A stretch of DNA of 64,000 nt from Paludibaculum fermentans (GTDB lineage: Bacteria > Acidobacteriota > Terriglobia > Bryobacterales > Bryobacteraceae). Numbering within the stretch: position 1 is the first letter of the stretch; the number at the start of each line of letters is the position of its first letter. A program made the position numbers and the translations under genes. The notes under the pieces were generated by a model. It was not told where the DNA came from. It did not search any database and saw only the letters and a program-made list of their open reading frames with translations. Positions 55,563-64,000 of the stretch are shown here, in pieces. The stretch lies in NCBI RefSeq assembly GCF_015277775.1, contig NZ_CP063849.1, positions 7,145,501 through 7,209,500 on the forward strand. The letters run 5' to 3'.

Positions 55563-55943
55563 ATGAAGTTTCTATGCATCGTCTTCGTCGATGAGGCTAG
55601 GTTGCACGCCTTGTCCCCCAGGGAATCCCAAGCATTGGATGACGTGAGCCTGGCCTATGATGAGACCTTGCGCGAGAGGGGCCACCTTCTCGCCGCGCAG
55701 GCGTTGGAATCGGTCAACACCGCTGCCGTAGTCCGGGTGCGAGATGGCAGGGTTTTAGTGACGGACGGTCCATTTGCCGAGGCACGCGAACAGGTCGGAG
55801 GCTTCATCCTGATCGAGGCCAGGGACCGCGGCGAGGCAATCGAAGTGGCCGCCCGGATTCCCGCTATCCAGTTGGGTGGCATTGAAGTGCGGCCGGTCAA
55901 GGAATTGGTTGCCAGCTCCAGCCTGCACGAGAAGCCTCAATGA
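55563..55943 (+). CDS. YciI/DGPF-domain protein
   Basis: 126 residues. It shows the YCII-related DGPF domain: MKFLCIVFVDEARLHALS start and VTDGPFAEAREQVGGFILIEARD. These small proteins have the ferredoxin-like YciI fold with an active-site His/Asp in some members; the reaction is mostly unknown. In many genomes they precede an ECF sigma factor gene, but none follows here; instead a 377-base non-coding region begins. GAGGAG precedes the ATG. Confidence 0.85.
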   Translation: MKFLCIVFVDEARLHALSPRESQALDDVSLAYDETLRERGHLLAAQALESVNTAAVVRVRDGRVLVTDGPFAEAREQVGGFILIEARDRGEAIEVAARIPAIQLGGIEVRPVKELVASSSLHEKPQ

Positions 55944-56320
55944 TTCCGCGGACTGCCGCAAAGACCGGCCACTGACATCCAGGAGAAGGTAGATCCCCCT
56001 GGCCGCCAATGCGGTGAAGCACCCTCGGTAGGGCAGGGAAGACTCCGCGGCCAACCCGCTCAGGCTGGACTGCCGGCCAGTTCGTAGCGGCCCTTTCTGC
56101 CTCCGCTCCACGAAAGATAGCTGGCTGCCTGACGGTTGCGAGGCGATCCTCGCGCACTGTGAGGTGGAACCTCGGAACTGCCGGCTTCAGTCCAGGCCAA
56201 GCTCGGGCTACCCGGCGCGGGACCGCCATCGTGGAACGGAGTCCTTCCGGCAACGGAGACACGCTCTCCCTGGAGGGCCAGGGAACTGGGCGGAGAGGTG
56301 TCCTCTGGGGGATCACGCAA
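55944..56320. other. 377-base region without a gene, rich in hairpins, upstream of the NHL-repeat gene
   Basis: No convincing coding frame. Local structure is frequent: TGGCCGC (56000-56006) with GCGGCCA (56047-56053) encloses two smaller hairpins (GGTG-AAG-CACC; CCC-TCGGTA-GGG). GCGAGG-CGAT-CCTCGC is at 56138-56153 and GAGGT-GGA-ACCTC at 56161-56173. It could be a structured mRNA leader. It does not clearly match a known riboswitch. Confidence 0.4.
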
Positions 56321-59300
56321 ATGACAAGAGCTGGTTCGACGATTGCCTTAGTGTTGCTGGCGGGCTGCTTGCCCTGTCACGCCCAAGGGTTGATTCAAAC
56401 CGTGGCGGGTACCGGAACTTGCTGCAACGACAGCGATGGTCAGGCGGCGACCAAGGCCTGGATCCCCGGCCTCTCGGGCATTGCCCTGGACCAGAACGGC
56501 AACCTCTACATCTTCGATGTCGCGTCGTCGAAGGTTCGCAAAGTGAACTCCGCGGGCATCATCAGCACGGTCGCGGGCAATGGCGTTCCGGGCTTTGGGG
56601 GCGACGGCGGACCGGCTGTGAATGCGCAGCTCTTCGGGACGAACAACTCCGGAATAGCCGTCGACAGCCAGGGCAACCTGTACATCAGCGACGGGAATAA
56701 TCAACGCATCCGCAAGGTGGACGCCAACGGCATCATCACGACCGTTGCCGGAAATGGATCCGCCGGATTCTCGGGCGACGGCGGACCCGCGCTGCAAGCC
56801 GCCTTCTTCTACCCCGAAGGCATCGCCCTTGACGCCCAGGGCAACCTCTACATCGCCGACTCGTCCAATAACCGCATCCGCAAAATCACGCCCGCTGGAG
56901 CCATCAGCACCGTGGCGGGCAACGGCAATGTGTCCTTCTCTGGCGATGGCGGGCAGGCCAGCCTGGCTGGCGTCCACCGGCCGGAAGGAGTCGCTGCGGA
57001 TGCCCAGGGCAACCTCTACATTGCAGAGACCAGCGACAGCCGCGTACGCATGGTCAACGCTGCGGGTGTCATCAGCACCGTGGCGGGCCTGACGGCCAAG
57101 ACCAATGGCTTCTCCGGCGACGGGGGGCCGGCGGCTGGCGCAACCCTGCGTGGCCCCATCGGCATGGCCGTCGACGGCTCCGGCAGCCTCTACATTGCCG
57201 ACAACGGCAACGGCCGCATTCGCAAGGTGGACGCGGCAGGCATCATCACCACAATTGCCGGCAACGGCACCTCCGGCTTCTCCGGAGATGGTGGCCCCGC
57301 CACGTCCGCCGGGCTCGGCGTCCCCATCGCCGTCGCTCTCGATAGCGCCGGAGGGCTCTATATCGGCGGCAGCGCTTCGGGCGCCAAGCGCGTGCGGAAA
57401 GTCGCTTTCGCGGCGCCGCCTGTCACGTTGGCGCCCGCCTCGCTCTCGTTCTCCTACACGGCCGGCGGCGACCTGCCGCCCAGCCAGAACGTGACCGTAT
57501 CGAGCACCGCCGGCGCGCAGGACTTTACGGTCTCCACCACCATCCCGGGCAACGGCGCCTGGCTCGCCGTAACCCCCAACGCAGGCACAACGGCCGCATC
57601 GCTCACGGTCTCGATCGATCCCACCGGGTTGCCTGGCGGGGTCTACCGGGCGGCCCTCACAGTCACACCCAAGGTCAACACCTACCCTCCTCAGAGCCTT
57701 GCCGTGACATTGACTGTGAACGGGCCCGCGGCGCCCACTCTGCTCAGCGCGGTCAATGCCAGCGGCTACCAGGGCACGCTCGCTCCGGGGGCGCTGGTCC
57801 TCCTCACCGGATCAGGACTCGGACCCGATCCCGCCGCAGCGGCGACGGCGCCAGGCTATCCAACCTCCCTGGGCGGCAGTTCCGTCAGGTTCACCGCGCT
57901 CAACGGCGGCGGATCGTTCGATGCCGCTCTCGTCTCCGCGGCATCAGGCCAGGTAACGGCCCAGATCCCCTCTTCCGCCATGCCTGGTGACTACGCGGTG
58001 AATGTTAGCTACAACGGGCTCACCAGTTCTGCCGTCACCCTCACCCTGGCCGCCGCCAGCTTCGGCATTGATACTGTCAATGCCCTGGGGACTGGACCCG
58101 CCAGGGCCTCCATCGAAAACGTCAACGGCGGCAATAGTCTGGTCCGCTTCACTTCCGGCACCTGGACCCAGAACGGCGTCGATTGGACGCTTACGCCCGC
58201 TCACGGGGGAGACACCATTGTCCTTACCGGTACAGGCGGCGGGGCGGATCTCGCCAACGACACGGGCGGCACCTCCGGCGATCAGGCGGTGGCCGGCAAC
58301 TTCAGCGTGCTGGTAGGCGGCCAGGCCCTGGTGCCCTCTTTTGCCGGAGCCACGGTGGGCCTCCCGGGCGCCTGGCTGATCCGGTTTACTCTGCCCGTGG
58401 ATATTGCACCCGGCTGCTTCACCACCTTGCAGGTGAGCGCTAACGGGCTGGTCGGGAGCCTCTCGACCCTTGCCATTGCGGCTCCCGGCGAACCCGTCTG
58501 CCAGGACACTCAGTTGAGCGCGAACACCCTTGCCATCCTCGACGCCGGCGGCGCCCTCAATATCGCGGGTTTCGCGGTCACCAAACTGACGCAAACCACC
58601 ACTTACATCACCGCCGCCGGCGCGGCGCCCACCGTGATCGTCGGCAAGCAGGAGATGATCAGCGGCGGCATCAGCCGCTACACCGCGGCGGAATGGGCGG
58701 CCATCTACACCGGGATCAAATTCGATGCCTGCACTGTGGACGACCGCACTGCTCCGGCCAATGCGAAGAGCCCCGCGGCGCCGGATGGATACCTGGATGC
58801 GGGTGTGACCATTCCCACCAGCGGCCCGGGCGTTCCGCCCGCCGCTGCCTTGGCGATCTACGACTCTTCGAAAGGGCCTGTCTATGATCTGGTGTTGACC
58901 GACGGCACCATCCAGCAGGGCGGAACCTATGCTCTCGCCGCGACCGGTGGAGCGGATGTGGGTGCCTTCGACGTCGCCGTCCCATTCCCCATCAGCTTCG
59001 ACGTCACCGGTTGGGCCAACTTGAACTTACTGGATCGCAGTCAGCCGCTGACGGTGAGTTGGACCGGAGAAGGCTTCAACCTGGTTCAGATCGTCATCGG
59101 CACATCGAAGACGTTGGGCAAGGACGCCACGGGAACGAACATCGTGCACAACGTCTCGATCAGTTGCCAGGTACCCGCCGCGCCAGGCAGCTACACGATC
59201 CCCGCGGCGGCCATGGCCTATCTGCTACCCGAAGGAATTGACTCCGCAAGCCTGGCCACCGGCAGCGGCATCCTCGCCGTGGAGGGTCTGAACATCCGGC

Positions 59301-59392
59301 CGTTCAACGCCCCCCTCGTCGGAGGAGGCCAGACAGACTACGGCGGGTTCACTTCGATTCTCTCGCTCGGAAAGAACCTGATTGTTCAGTAG
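56321..59392 (+). CDS. large secreted NHL-repeat protein with BACON-like and Solibacter-type C-terminal domain
   Basis: 1023 residues from the ATG at 56321. Signal peptide: STIALVLLAGCLPCHA. Residues ~30-370 are six NHL-type propeller blades of ~55 residues, each with GNLYIADSSNNRIRK- and AGNGSAGFSGDGGPA-type blocks. A BACON-like beta-sandwich follows (~385-465), then the TIGR03437-like domain (VNASGYQGTLAPGALVLLTG, DAALVSAASGQVTAQIP) and further beta domains. Such proteins are typical of Solibacter and are probably surface-exposed binding proteins. No catalytic site was seen. Confidence 0.85.
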   Translation: MTRAGSTIALVLLAGCLPCHAQGLIQTVAGTGTCCNDSDGQAATKAWIPGLSGIALDQNGNLYIFDVASSKVRKVNSAGIISTVAGNGVPGFGGDGGPAVNAQLFGTNNSGIAVDSQGNLYISDGNNQRIRKVDANGIITTVAGNGSAGFSGDGGPALQAAFFYPEGIALDAQGNLYIADSSNNRIRKITPAGAISTVAGNGNVSFSGDGGQASLAGVHRPEGVAADAQGNLYIAETSDSRVRMVNAAGVISTVAGLTAKTNGFSGDGGPAAGATLRGPIGMAVDGSGSLYIADNGNGRIRKVDAAGIITTIAGNGTSGFSGDGGPATSAGLGVPIAVALDSAGGLYIGGSASGAKRVRKVAFAAPPVTLAPASLSFSYTAGGDLPPSQNVTVSSTAGAQDFTVSTTIPGNGAWLAVTPNAGTTAASLTVSIDPTGLPGGVYRAALTVTPKVNTYPPQSLAVTLTVNGPAAPTLLSAVNASGYQGTLAPGALVLLTGSGLGPDPAAAATAPGYPTSLGGSSVRFTALNGGGSFDAALVSAASGQVTAQIPSSAMPGDYAVNVSYNGLTSSAVTLTLAAASFGIDTVNALGTGPARASIENVNGGNSLVRFTSGTWTQNGVDWTLTPAHGGDTIVLTGTGGGADLANDTGGTSGDQAVAGNFSVLVGGQALVPSFAGATVGLPGAWLIRFTLPVDIAPGCFTTLQVSANGLVGSLSTLAIAAPGEPVCQDTQLSANTLAILDAGGALNIAGFAVTKLTQTTTYITAAGAAPTVIVGKQEMISGGISRYTAAEWAAIYTGIKFDACTVDDRTAPANAKSPAAPDGYLDAGVTIPTSGPGVPPAAALAIYDSSKGPVYDLVLTDGTIQQGGTYALAATGGADVGAFDVAVPFPISFDVTGWANLNLLDRSQPLTVSWTGEGFNLVQIVIGTSKTLGKDATGTNIVHNVSISCQVPAAPGSYTIPAAAMAYLLPEGIDSASLATGSGILAVEGLNIRPFNAPLVGGGQTDYGGFTSILSLGKNLIVQ

Positions 59393-59405
59393 GCGTGAGC
59401 AAAAA

Positions 59406-59439
59406 GGGCGGCTTCGCCGGATTGTCCGAGCAGCCGCCC
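59406..59439 (-). terminator. rho-independent terminator on the minus strand
   Basis: Stem GGGCGGCT (59406-59413) with AGCCGCCC (59432-59439). On the minus strand it is followed directly by TTTTT (59405-59401), so it terminates the minus-strand gene ending at 59484. It may also serve as a bidirectional hairpin after the gene ending at 59392. Confidence 0.75.
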
Positions 59440-59483
59440 CATAAGCTCCAAACTCGGTTGATCCGGGGATTCCACGGTTCGTA

Positions 59484-59837
59484 TCACAGCGGCTTGGCGC
59501 GGTGGATGAATCTGCATGGCCGGATTCCCAGCTTGGTCACGATCTCTTCGAACTCTCGGTCATGATTTGCTGACGGCACCTCAATCAACACATAGCCCTG
59601 ATCATCCACTCCGATGATTCTGGCTGCGTACACGCGAACGAACGACTCCGCTGGGGAGCGGTGCTCGAACGCTGGGGCCACCCGCGCCCCTTGGCTCAAA
59701 CTGGCGTCAAGTCCACCTTTTGCATTGCGCCCAGTCGCAGTCCTTGCGGCCTGAAAGAGGCGGCCCACTCGCCATCCTCTCCCCTTAGGTTCTCCTGGTG
59801 GTTCCTCCCACCCGGTGCACAACGTCGTAAGCCCCAT
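59484..59837 (-). CDS. uncharacterised 117-residue protein
   Basis: 117 residues. The C-terminal half (VRVYAARIIGVDDQGYVLIEVPS, REFEEIVTKLGIRPCRF) reads as a small beta-alpha domain; the N-terminal half is Gly/Arg-rich and less convincing, so the true start may be downstream. A good terminator follows the stop on this strand, which supports real transcription. No family recognised. Confidence 0.5.
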   Translation of the reverse strand: MGLTTLCTGWEEPPGEPKGRGWRVGRLFQAARTATGRNAKGGLDASLSQGARVAPAFEHRSPAESFVRVYAARIIGVDDQGYVLIEVPSANHDREFEEIVTKLGIRPCRFIHRAKPL

Positions 59838-59981
59838 GCTCCCCCTCCGCTCTCAATGTTTACCCATGATTTTCAAATTGCGCTGGCGCTTCGAAATCAG
59901 GAGATTGTGAAGCGCCACCATGCAGCTCAAGAGTATTCGACAAACGAATCATTTGTTCGGGGCAGGCTGTGAAGTCCACTG

Positions 59982-60536
59982 TTAACCTCGTCCATCCCGC
60001 TTGCCTGGCAGCGCCTCCTCAACGCACGCCTCAGGGGCGGGTCCAAGCCGGCTCAATACTTGCCTTGCCGAGGCTAGGCGAAGTTCCAGAAATGCAATCA
60101 TCTGGCTCAGCCGGGCAATCTCCTCTGCCGAATTCGGTTGGCGAAGACGGAAAATTGGACTGTACGTGCCAAGGGGAAGTTCTATCACCACTTCGTCACT
60201 AGCCCCCTCGCCCGCGTAATACTGCTTCAACATTGCCCGAATTTCGCGGGCTGCGACCCTCACATGTGCGTCGACACAAGGATCGTAATCGGGTTTGTAA
60301 ATCTCAATGCCGACGGTCGTCTCTTTGATCTCGTTTCCGAGGATCGATTCCTCGACGACATACCGCAGAAACTTGCACTTTTTGGCCGAGTCGCGAAAGA
60401 TCTGTGACTCCACGACTCGATGAAGTTGAACTAATTTTGCCTCTAGATCGGGATCGGACGATCTGAGATGCAGGAGTTGTTCCATCCGCGCTGATAGCAC
60501 TTCTGTGTACCTTTCCGGGGCACGTCCGACGTACAT
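59982..60536 (-). CDS. stand-alone regulator-like N-terminal domain protein
   Basis: 184 residues from the ATG at 60536; a GTG at 60596 and an ATG at 60485 are alternatives. The region FRDSAKKCKFLRYVVEESI, then IYKPDYDPCVDAHVRVAAREIRAMLKQYY and IELPLGTYSPIF, matches the N-terminal domain that begins many long acidobacterial TPR/TolB-like proteins. Here it is not followed by those repeats; a short Leu-rich helix (EIARLSQMIAFLELRLASARQVL) ends the protein. It may bind DNA or a nucleotide; the family function is not established. Confidence 0.65.
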   Translation of the reverse strand: MYVGRAPERYTEVLSARMEQLLHLRSSDPDLEAKLVQLHRVVESQIFRDSAKKCKFLRYVVEESILGNEIKETTVGIEIYKPDYDPCVDAHVRVAAREIRAMLKQYYAGEGASDEVVIELPLGTYSPIFRLRQPNSAEEIARLSQMIAFLELRLASARQVLSRLGPAPEACVEEALPGKRDGRG

Positions 60537-60815
60537 GGAAGACACACGCCCCAGAGGTCTCAAAGCTGCAATCTGCGCCCCTCCACCATTCCCCACTCTG
60601 CAGCGACCGGACCTGACTGGTGTGCCGGAGGTTCAAACTGGGAGTGCGCTCCGACGCTTGGTGTATTGCGAGATTACATTTGTCTGCTCTGGAAAGAAAG
60701 AGCTTTCTTGCAGTGTTTTTGCGTTTGCGGTGGTAAAAACACCATCTCTATAGGATTGATAATAAACGGCTTATCGGAGTGCTGCGCGATCGCCTCTCGT
60801 CGGGCGCGCCCTCAG

Positions 60816-62504
60816 CTAGAAATGCTTGACGAGAGTCTCCAGTTTTTCTCTCGTGAGCCCCCCGATCGATTCCTTGATGCGGGCAAAGTTCTTGGGCAGC
60901 TCGGATGGTTCCAGGCCGAACTGCCTAGCGAGGCTCAATAGGTATTGCCTGGTGAGCTCCCGCTTGGCCCCCTCAAAATCAAACCCGGGCTCGAAGTGAA
61001 AGACGCACAACTGCGTCTCATCCAGCTTGGCGCGCAACCTATTCAGCCGCTCATGGAGGAACATGTGCTCCATCTCCCGAGCCCGCACTGATGCTTTCTC
61101 GAGTGCGAGTTCTGCATCGCGTACCCGGCTGAGCCGCCACAGCATGTCTGCGATCTGCTCCCGGCACGCCACCTCAAATGTCAGGCTGGAATGCCCAGCG
61201 TTCAGCGCGCCTTCAAACAGTTCAAGTCCCTTCGACGCATAACCATAGCTGGACGAGGACTTCGCCTTCTGCTGTGCCGCCCAAGCCGCGTAGATCTTGC
61301 CTTCAACGAAATTAAGCTCCGCTGTCATCTTCCGCCGGGGATTAGAGCCTGCGGTCAACCGGGCGTCGCCCACGATCTTCAGGGCATGCTTGAACTTGCC
61401 TTGGCAGGTAAGGGTACGGGCAATGGCCAGCCGCGCGTCGAGCCTGACGCCCGGCAGGCGGAGTTTGTCCGCCTCGCGCGACACGCTTTCCAGTTCAGCA
61501 ACCGCTTGCGGCAGAGTAGGGAACGTGAGCGATTCCTCAGGAGGGGGACGGTCCGCGTGGCGCAGGTAGACGCTCGCTTTGGCTGCCTCAATAGTGGCGA
61601 CGAGTGCATAGGGCCGGTGGGCTGAGAGCCTCCGGCAACACTCCCGCATTCGCCCTACAACGCTCCACCCATTCTCGAAAAAGGAGCTCTCGTCGCGCTC
61701 GATTCGGCAGTTCAGCAGGGCAGCCATCTGAGGCAGGAGTGCATCCTGGCTGACCCGCAGAAGCAGGCCGGCTTCTTTTGCATGGCGCTTTGCCGACCGC
61801 AACCTCCCTTGTTCGTAATCCAGTTGCCCAAGCTTCAACTCCAGTTTGCCCAGGCAGTAGATGGCGAACAGCCTCTCGGTTTCGCGTTGTGCGGGGTCAC
61901 CAGTCAAACGCTTCTCCGCCCTGGCAATACAACAAATCAGAGACTGATCGTACTCTTGAGCCGCCTTGGCCAGATCGTACTCGGACTCATACAGATGCCC
62001 GAGGAAATAGTGGAGCCGCGCCCTTGTTCCGTAGCAGGGGAATCCAGCCGGAGCAAGACAGGTCTCGACAAACATTCGCGCCACATCGAGGTGCTGTGCC
62101 CCTTCGGCCCGCTGCAACCGCAGGCTGGCAAATCCCATTGCCAGCCCACCCATCGCGCGCTGGCGCCATAGGTCATATCGGCGGCTTCGTTCTTCTGGTG
62201 TGACTTCTTCCGGAAAGTACGTGGCCACAAAATCCTCGTGATTGAGGGTTGCTTCGCGAATCAGTTCACTTCCCATTTCAATAACGTGTTCTGCCATGAG
62301 CCGGTCGGCTGCCACGGCGTATTCGCCGCGTGCATCGTACACTTCCCACGCGAGCGTGTGGATCCGCATTCGATCCAGGCTCTCGAGCGGCAATTGGTGT
62401 CGCGCATCCCAGCATTCACTAATTAGCTTGTCGTCGGAGAAATCGCCGGAGCGAACAGCCCGGCGAATCTGCTCTACCTTCGTGATTAGTGTCGATTCGG
62501 CCAT
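60816..62504 (-). CDS. uncharacterised 562-residue helical protein
   Basis: 562 residues, no signal, no membrane helix. Almost entirely predicted helical, with repeated ~34-40-residue helical pairs typical of TPR/SEL1-like repeats (GTRARLHYFLGHLYESEYDLAKAAQEYDQ; ERLFAIYCLGKLELKLGQLDYEQGRL). Many Cys are scattered through it. The C-terminus (FDFEGAKRELTRQYLLSLAR, then LTREKLETLVKHF) resembles an interaction helix. It lies 279 bases upstream of the regulator-like gene on the same strand. Possibly a scaffold or signalling protein. Confidence 0.6.
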   Translation of the reverse strand: MAESTLITKVEQIRRAVRSGDFSDDKLISECWDARHQLPLESLDRMRIHTLAWEVYDARGEYAVAADRLMAEHVIEMGSELIREATLNHEDFVATYFPEEVTPEERSRRYDLWRQRAMGGLAMGFASLRLQRAEGAQHLDVARMFVETCLAPAGFPCYGTRARLHYFLGHLYESEYDLAKAAQEYDQSLICCIARAEKRLTGDPAQRETERLFAIYCLGKLELKLGQLDYEQGRLRSAKRHAKEAGLLLRVSQDALLPQMAALLNCRIERDESSFFENGWSVVGRMRECCRRLSAHRPYALVATIEAAKASVYLRHADRPPPEESLTFPTLPQAVAELESVSREADKLRLPGVRLDARLAIARTLTCQGKFKHALKIVGDARLTAGSNPRRKMTAELNFVEGKIYAAWAAQQKAKSSSSYGYASKGLELFEGALNAGHSSLTFEVACREQIADMLWRLSRVRDAELALEKASVRAREMEHMFLHERLNRLRAKLDETQLCVFHFEPGFDFEGAKRELTRQYLLSLARQFGLEPSELPKNFARIKESIGGLTREKLETLVKHF

Positions 62505-62782
62505 TTCAGGGAGACGGAATCATGTTGGCAGTTGTTACATCAGTTGTTTTAAAAAGTACTATTGAAGGTCGAATCATGTCAGGAGCTGAATCAATCGACG
62601 TCGACACGTACGTCGGCACTCGCCTGCGGTATCTTGCAACATCCAGATCAACGCATTGCGCTGCAAATCCTAAGTTTCGGTCGAGCCGCGATGCCCCGGG
62701 CCATCAATCTGCGCATGGAGCGCCTCCCTCTTCCCCAGAGGTGATTCTCGTGCCGGTTCGAACCTGGAACAAGGAAATAGCG

Positions 62783-64000
62783 CTATCGGCCGGCGCCGGA
62801 TCCAGCCAGCGCCACAGAATAGGTTTCACCTGGTTTCGTCGCGAACTCGATAACCCCGGCCTCGGGCTGTGTGACCACCACGGATCTGCCCCCACTCGTG
62901 ACAGCAAACGAACCCGGCGTCCGGATCCGGCAGGTCTTCCCCAGGCTCGACAGAATGGTCGCCTTCTCCAGTACTCCGGCTTGCCACCGGAAGTCCACCT
63001 CGAATCCACCCCTGGCCCGCAAACCCTTTGCCGATCCCGACGCCAGCGATTGCGGCAGCGCCGGCACAAACCGGATCTCCCCGCCGTCCGACTGCAGCAA
63101 CATCTCTCCGATCGCCGCGCTCATCCCGAACGCTCCGTCCACCTGCATCGCATTCGAGCAAATCGAAAACAGGCTCGTCGTCGTGTAGTGGCCCACCGCA
63201 TAGCGCACATTCTCCATGGCTTTGTCGCCATTGCCCAGCCTGGCCCAGCACGCCGCCTTCCAGGCCGACGACCAGCCATTGCCCGGCAGGCCGCGCTGCT
63301 CCAGCACCACCTGGCTCGCCGCCGCGAAGGCCGGCGTCTCTCGCGGAGAAATCTCGTGCCCCGGATACAAACCCCACAAACCGGAGATGTGGCGGTGGCT
63401 CTTCTCCGTCTCATCCCAATCGTCCAGCCACTCCTGCAGATTTCCCTTCCGCCCCACCTGCAGCGGGGCAAGCCTGGCGCGCGCCGCCGTCAAACGACCC
63501 CGCAATTCCGGATCGAACCCCAGAATGCTCGAAGCCTCGGCCACCTCGCTGAACAGTTCTCGCAGAATCTCCATGTCGATCGTGGAACCCGCCGTGAGGC
63601 TCGTCCCGGTCTTCATCGTCGTGACCTCATCGAAGAACTTCACATTCGCCGGCCCGGCCGGAAAGTTCTCCGGCGAAGTGGACGGATTGGTGACCAGCCA
63701 CCCTCGCTTCGGATCGGGCTTCAGGAAGTCCAGGAAGAACTCCGCGCTCCCCTTCAGAACCGGATAGTACTCACGCAGAAATCCGGTATCGCCTGTGTAG
63801 AGATAGTGCTCCCACAAATGCGTGCTGAGCCACGCGCCGCCAGTGGTGAACGCCCCCCAGCTTGGTCCGTCCATCGGAGCCGTCACGCGCCACAGGTCGG
63901 TGTTCTGGTGCTGCACCCAGCCGCGCGCCCCATAGAACTCCTTCGCCGTTTCAGAGCCTTGGTCGGTCAGCTCCCTGATCATGCGGAACAGCGGTTCTGC
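62783..64000 (-). CDS. alpha-L-fucosidase, GH95, C-terminal part (5' end outside window)
   Basis: The frame is open to base 64000, so the N-terminal domain lies outside; 405 codons are visible. GH95 blocks include GSETAKEFYGARGWVQHQNTDLWR, GPSWGAFTTGGAWLSTHLWEHY, GTSLTAGSTIDMEIL and HISGLWGLYPGHEISP, the catalytic alpha/alpha barrel. The C-terminal beta domain includes LPQSLASGSAKGLRARGGFEVDF. These inverting enzymes remove terminal alpha-1,2-L-fucose. It complements the GH29 fucosidase at 38654. Confidence 0.92.
   Translation of the reverse strand, partial: AEPLFRMIRELTDQGSETAKEFYGARGWVQHQNTDLWRVTAPMDGPSWGAFTTGGAWLSTHLWEHYLYTGDTGFLREYYPVLKGSAEFFLDFLKPDPKRGWLVTNPSTSPENFPAGPANVKFFDEVTTMKTGTSLTAGSTIDMEILRELFSEVAEASSILGFDPELRGRLTAARARLAPLQVGRKGNLQEWLDDWDETEKSHRHISGLWGLYPGHEISPRETPAFAAASQVVLEQRGLPGNGWSSAWKAACWARLGNGDKAMENVRYAVGHYTTTSLFSICSNAMQVDGAFGMSAAIGEMLLQSDGGEIRFVPALPQSLASGSAKGLRARGGFEVDFRWQAGVLEKATILSSLGKTCRIRTPGSFAVTSGGRSVVVTQPEAGVIEFATKPGETYSVALAGSGAGR

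Noticed and set aside
55944-56320. c-di-GMP (GEMM) or cobalamin riboswitch
   Set aside because: Short pieces such as GCAAAG and GGTAG are present, but the conserved tetraloop-receptor and core of GEMM, and the B12-box of cobalamin riboswitches, are absent.
62562-62744. 60-codon frame between the helical-repeat gene and the GH95 gene
   Set aside because: No ribosome-binding site, no signal or domain, and composition like non-coding DNA of this region.

Overview
The window looks like a chromosomal segment of an acidobacterium of the Bryobacterales/Solibacter type. This is inferred from family content, not from a marker gene. The evidence is: two very large secreted proteins ending in the Solibacter-type C-terminal domain (TIGR03437-like), two ~800-residue orphan-type MacB/FtsX permeases of the acidobacterial ADOP kind, a regulator-like N-terminal domain common in that group, a PEP-CTERM protein, fucosidases, and GC-rich DNA throughout. 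I saw no insertion sequence, integrase, phage gene, CRISPR array or rRNA operon. There is one tRNA, tRNA-Ala(GGC).

Layout, left to right. 1-5957: the end of a Gfo/Idh/MocA oxidoreductase, a secreted Asp-box/beta-propeller protein, a PhzF-family enzyme and an NAD-binding reductase. 6080-10059: two tandem paralogous sorbosone-dehydrogenase-like propellers, a seven-haem c-type cytochrome and an FG-GAP protein; the last three genes overlap. 10056-12751: a cupin facing a tight rmlA-rmlC-rmlB dTDP-sugar operon. 12818-15991: an orphan PAAR protein and a fused acyl-CoA synthetase (ADP-forming)/GNAT protein. 16222-19116: four uncharacterised minus-strand genes, three of them tightly packed. 19261-21370: a CbrC-like protein, a LysR regulator and a GNAT enzyme. 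21371-25003: a hybrid histidine kinase with a double propeller sensor.

25281-35959 is the most coherent system. It holds a membrane-fusion adaptor, an ABC ATPase, a small membrane-anchored protein, an ADOP permease, a second ABC ATPase with altered motifs, an NtrC-like regulator, an NtrY-like kinase and a second ADOP permease. It looks like a self-regulated tripartite exporter or envelope-stress module.

36185-45860 carries a single-domain asparaginase, a PLP decarboxylase, a GH29 fucosidase, a GT2/GT-C glycosyltransferase pair, a PEP-CTERM protein and another large membrane protein. 45966-50385 carries hypD-hypE and two carboxypeptidase-regulatory-domain proteins. 50426-55943 holds the tRNA, an HD protein, an ammonium transporter, and a pair of 134-residue paralogues on either side of a CPA2 antiporter, then a YciI protein. 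56321-64000 holds a large NHL-repeat protein, three uncharacterised minus-strand genes (one with the regulator-like domain, one probably helical-repeat), and the C-terminal part of a GH95 fucosidase cut by the window edge.

Genes are packed tightly. Stop/start ATGA overlaps occur at 11196, 11741, 27308, 32136 and 41057. Several convergent genes touch or share stop-codon bases. Only two stretches above 300 bases lack a gene: 51149-51569 upstream of amt and 55944-56320 upstream of the NHL-repeat protein. Both contain dyad or hairpin structure.
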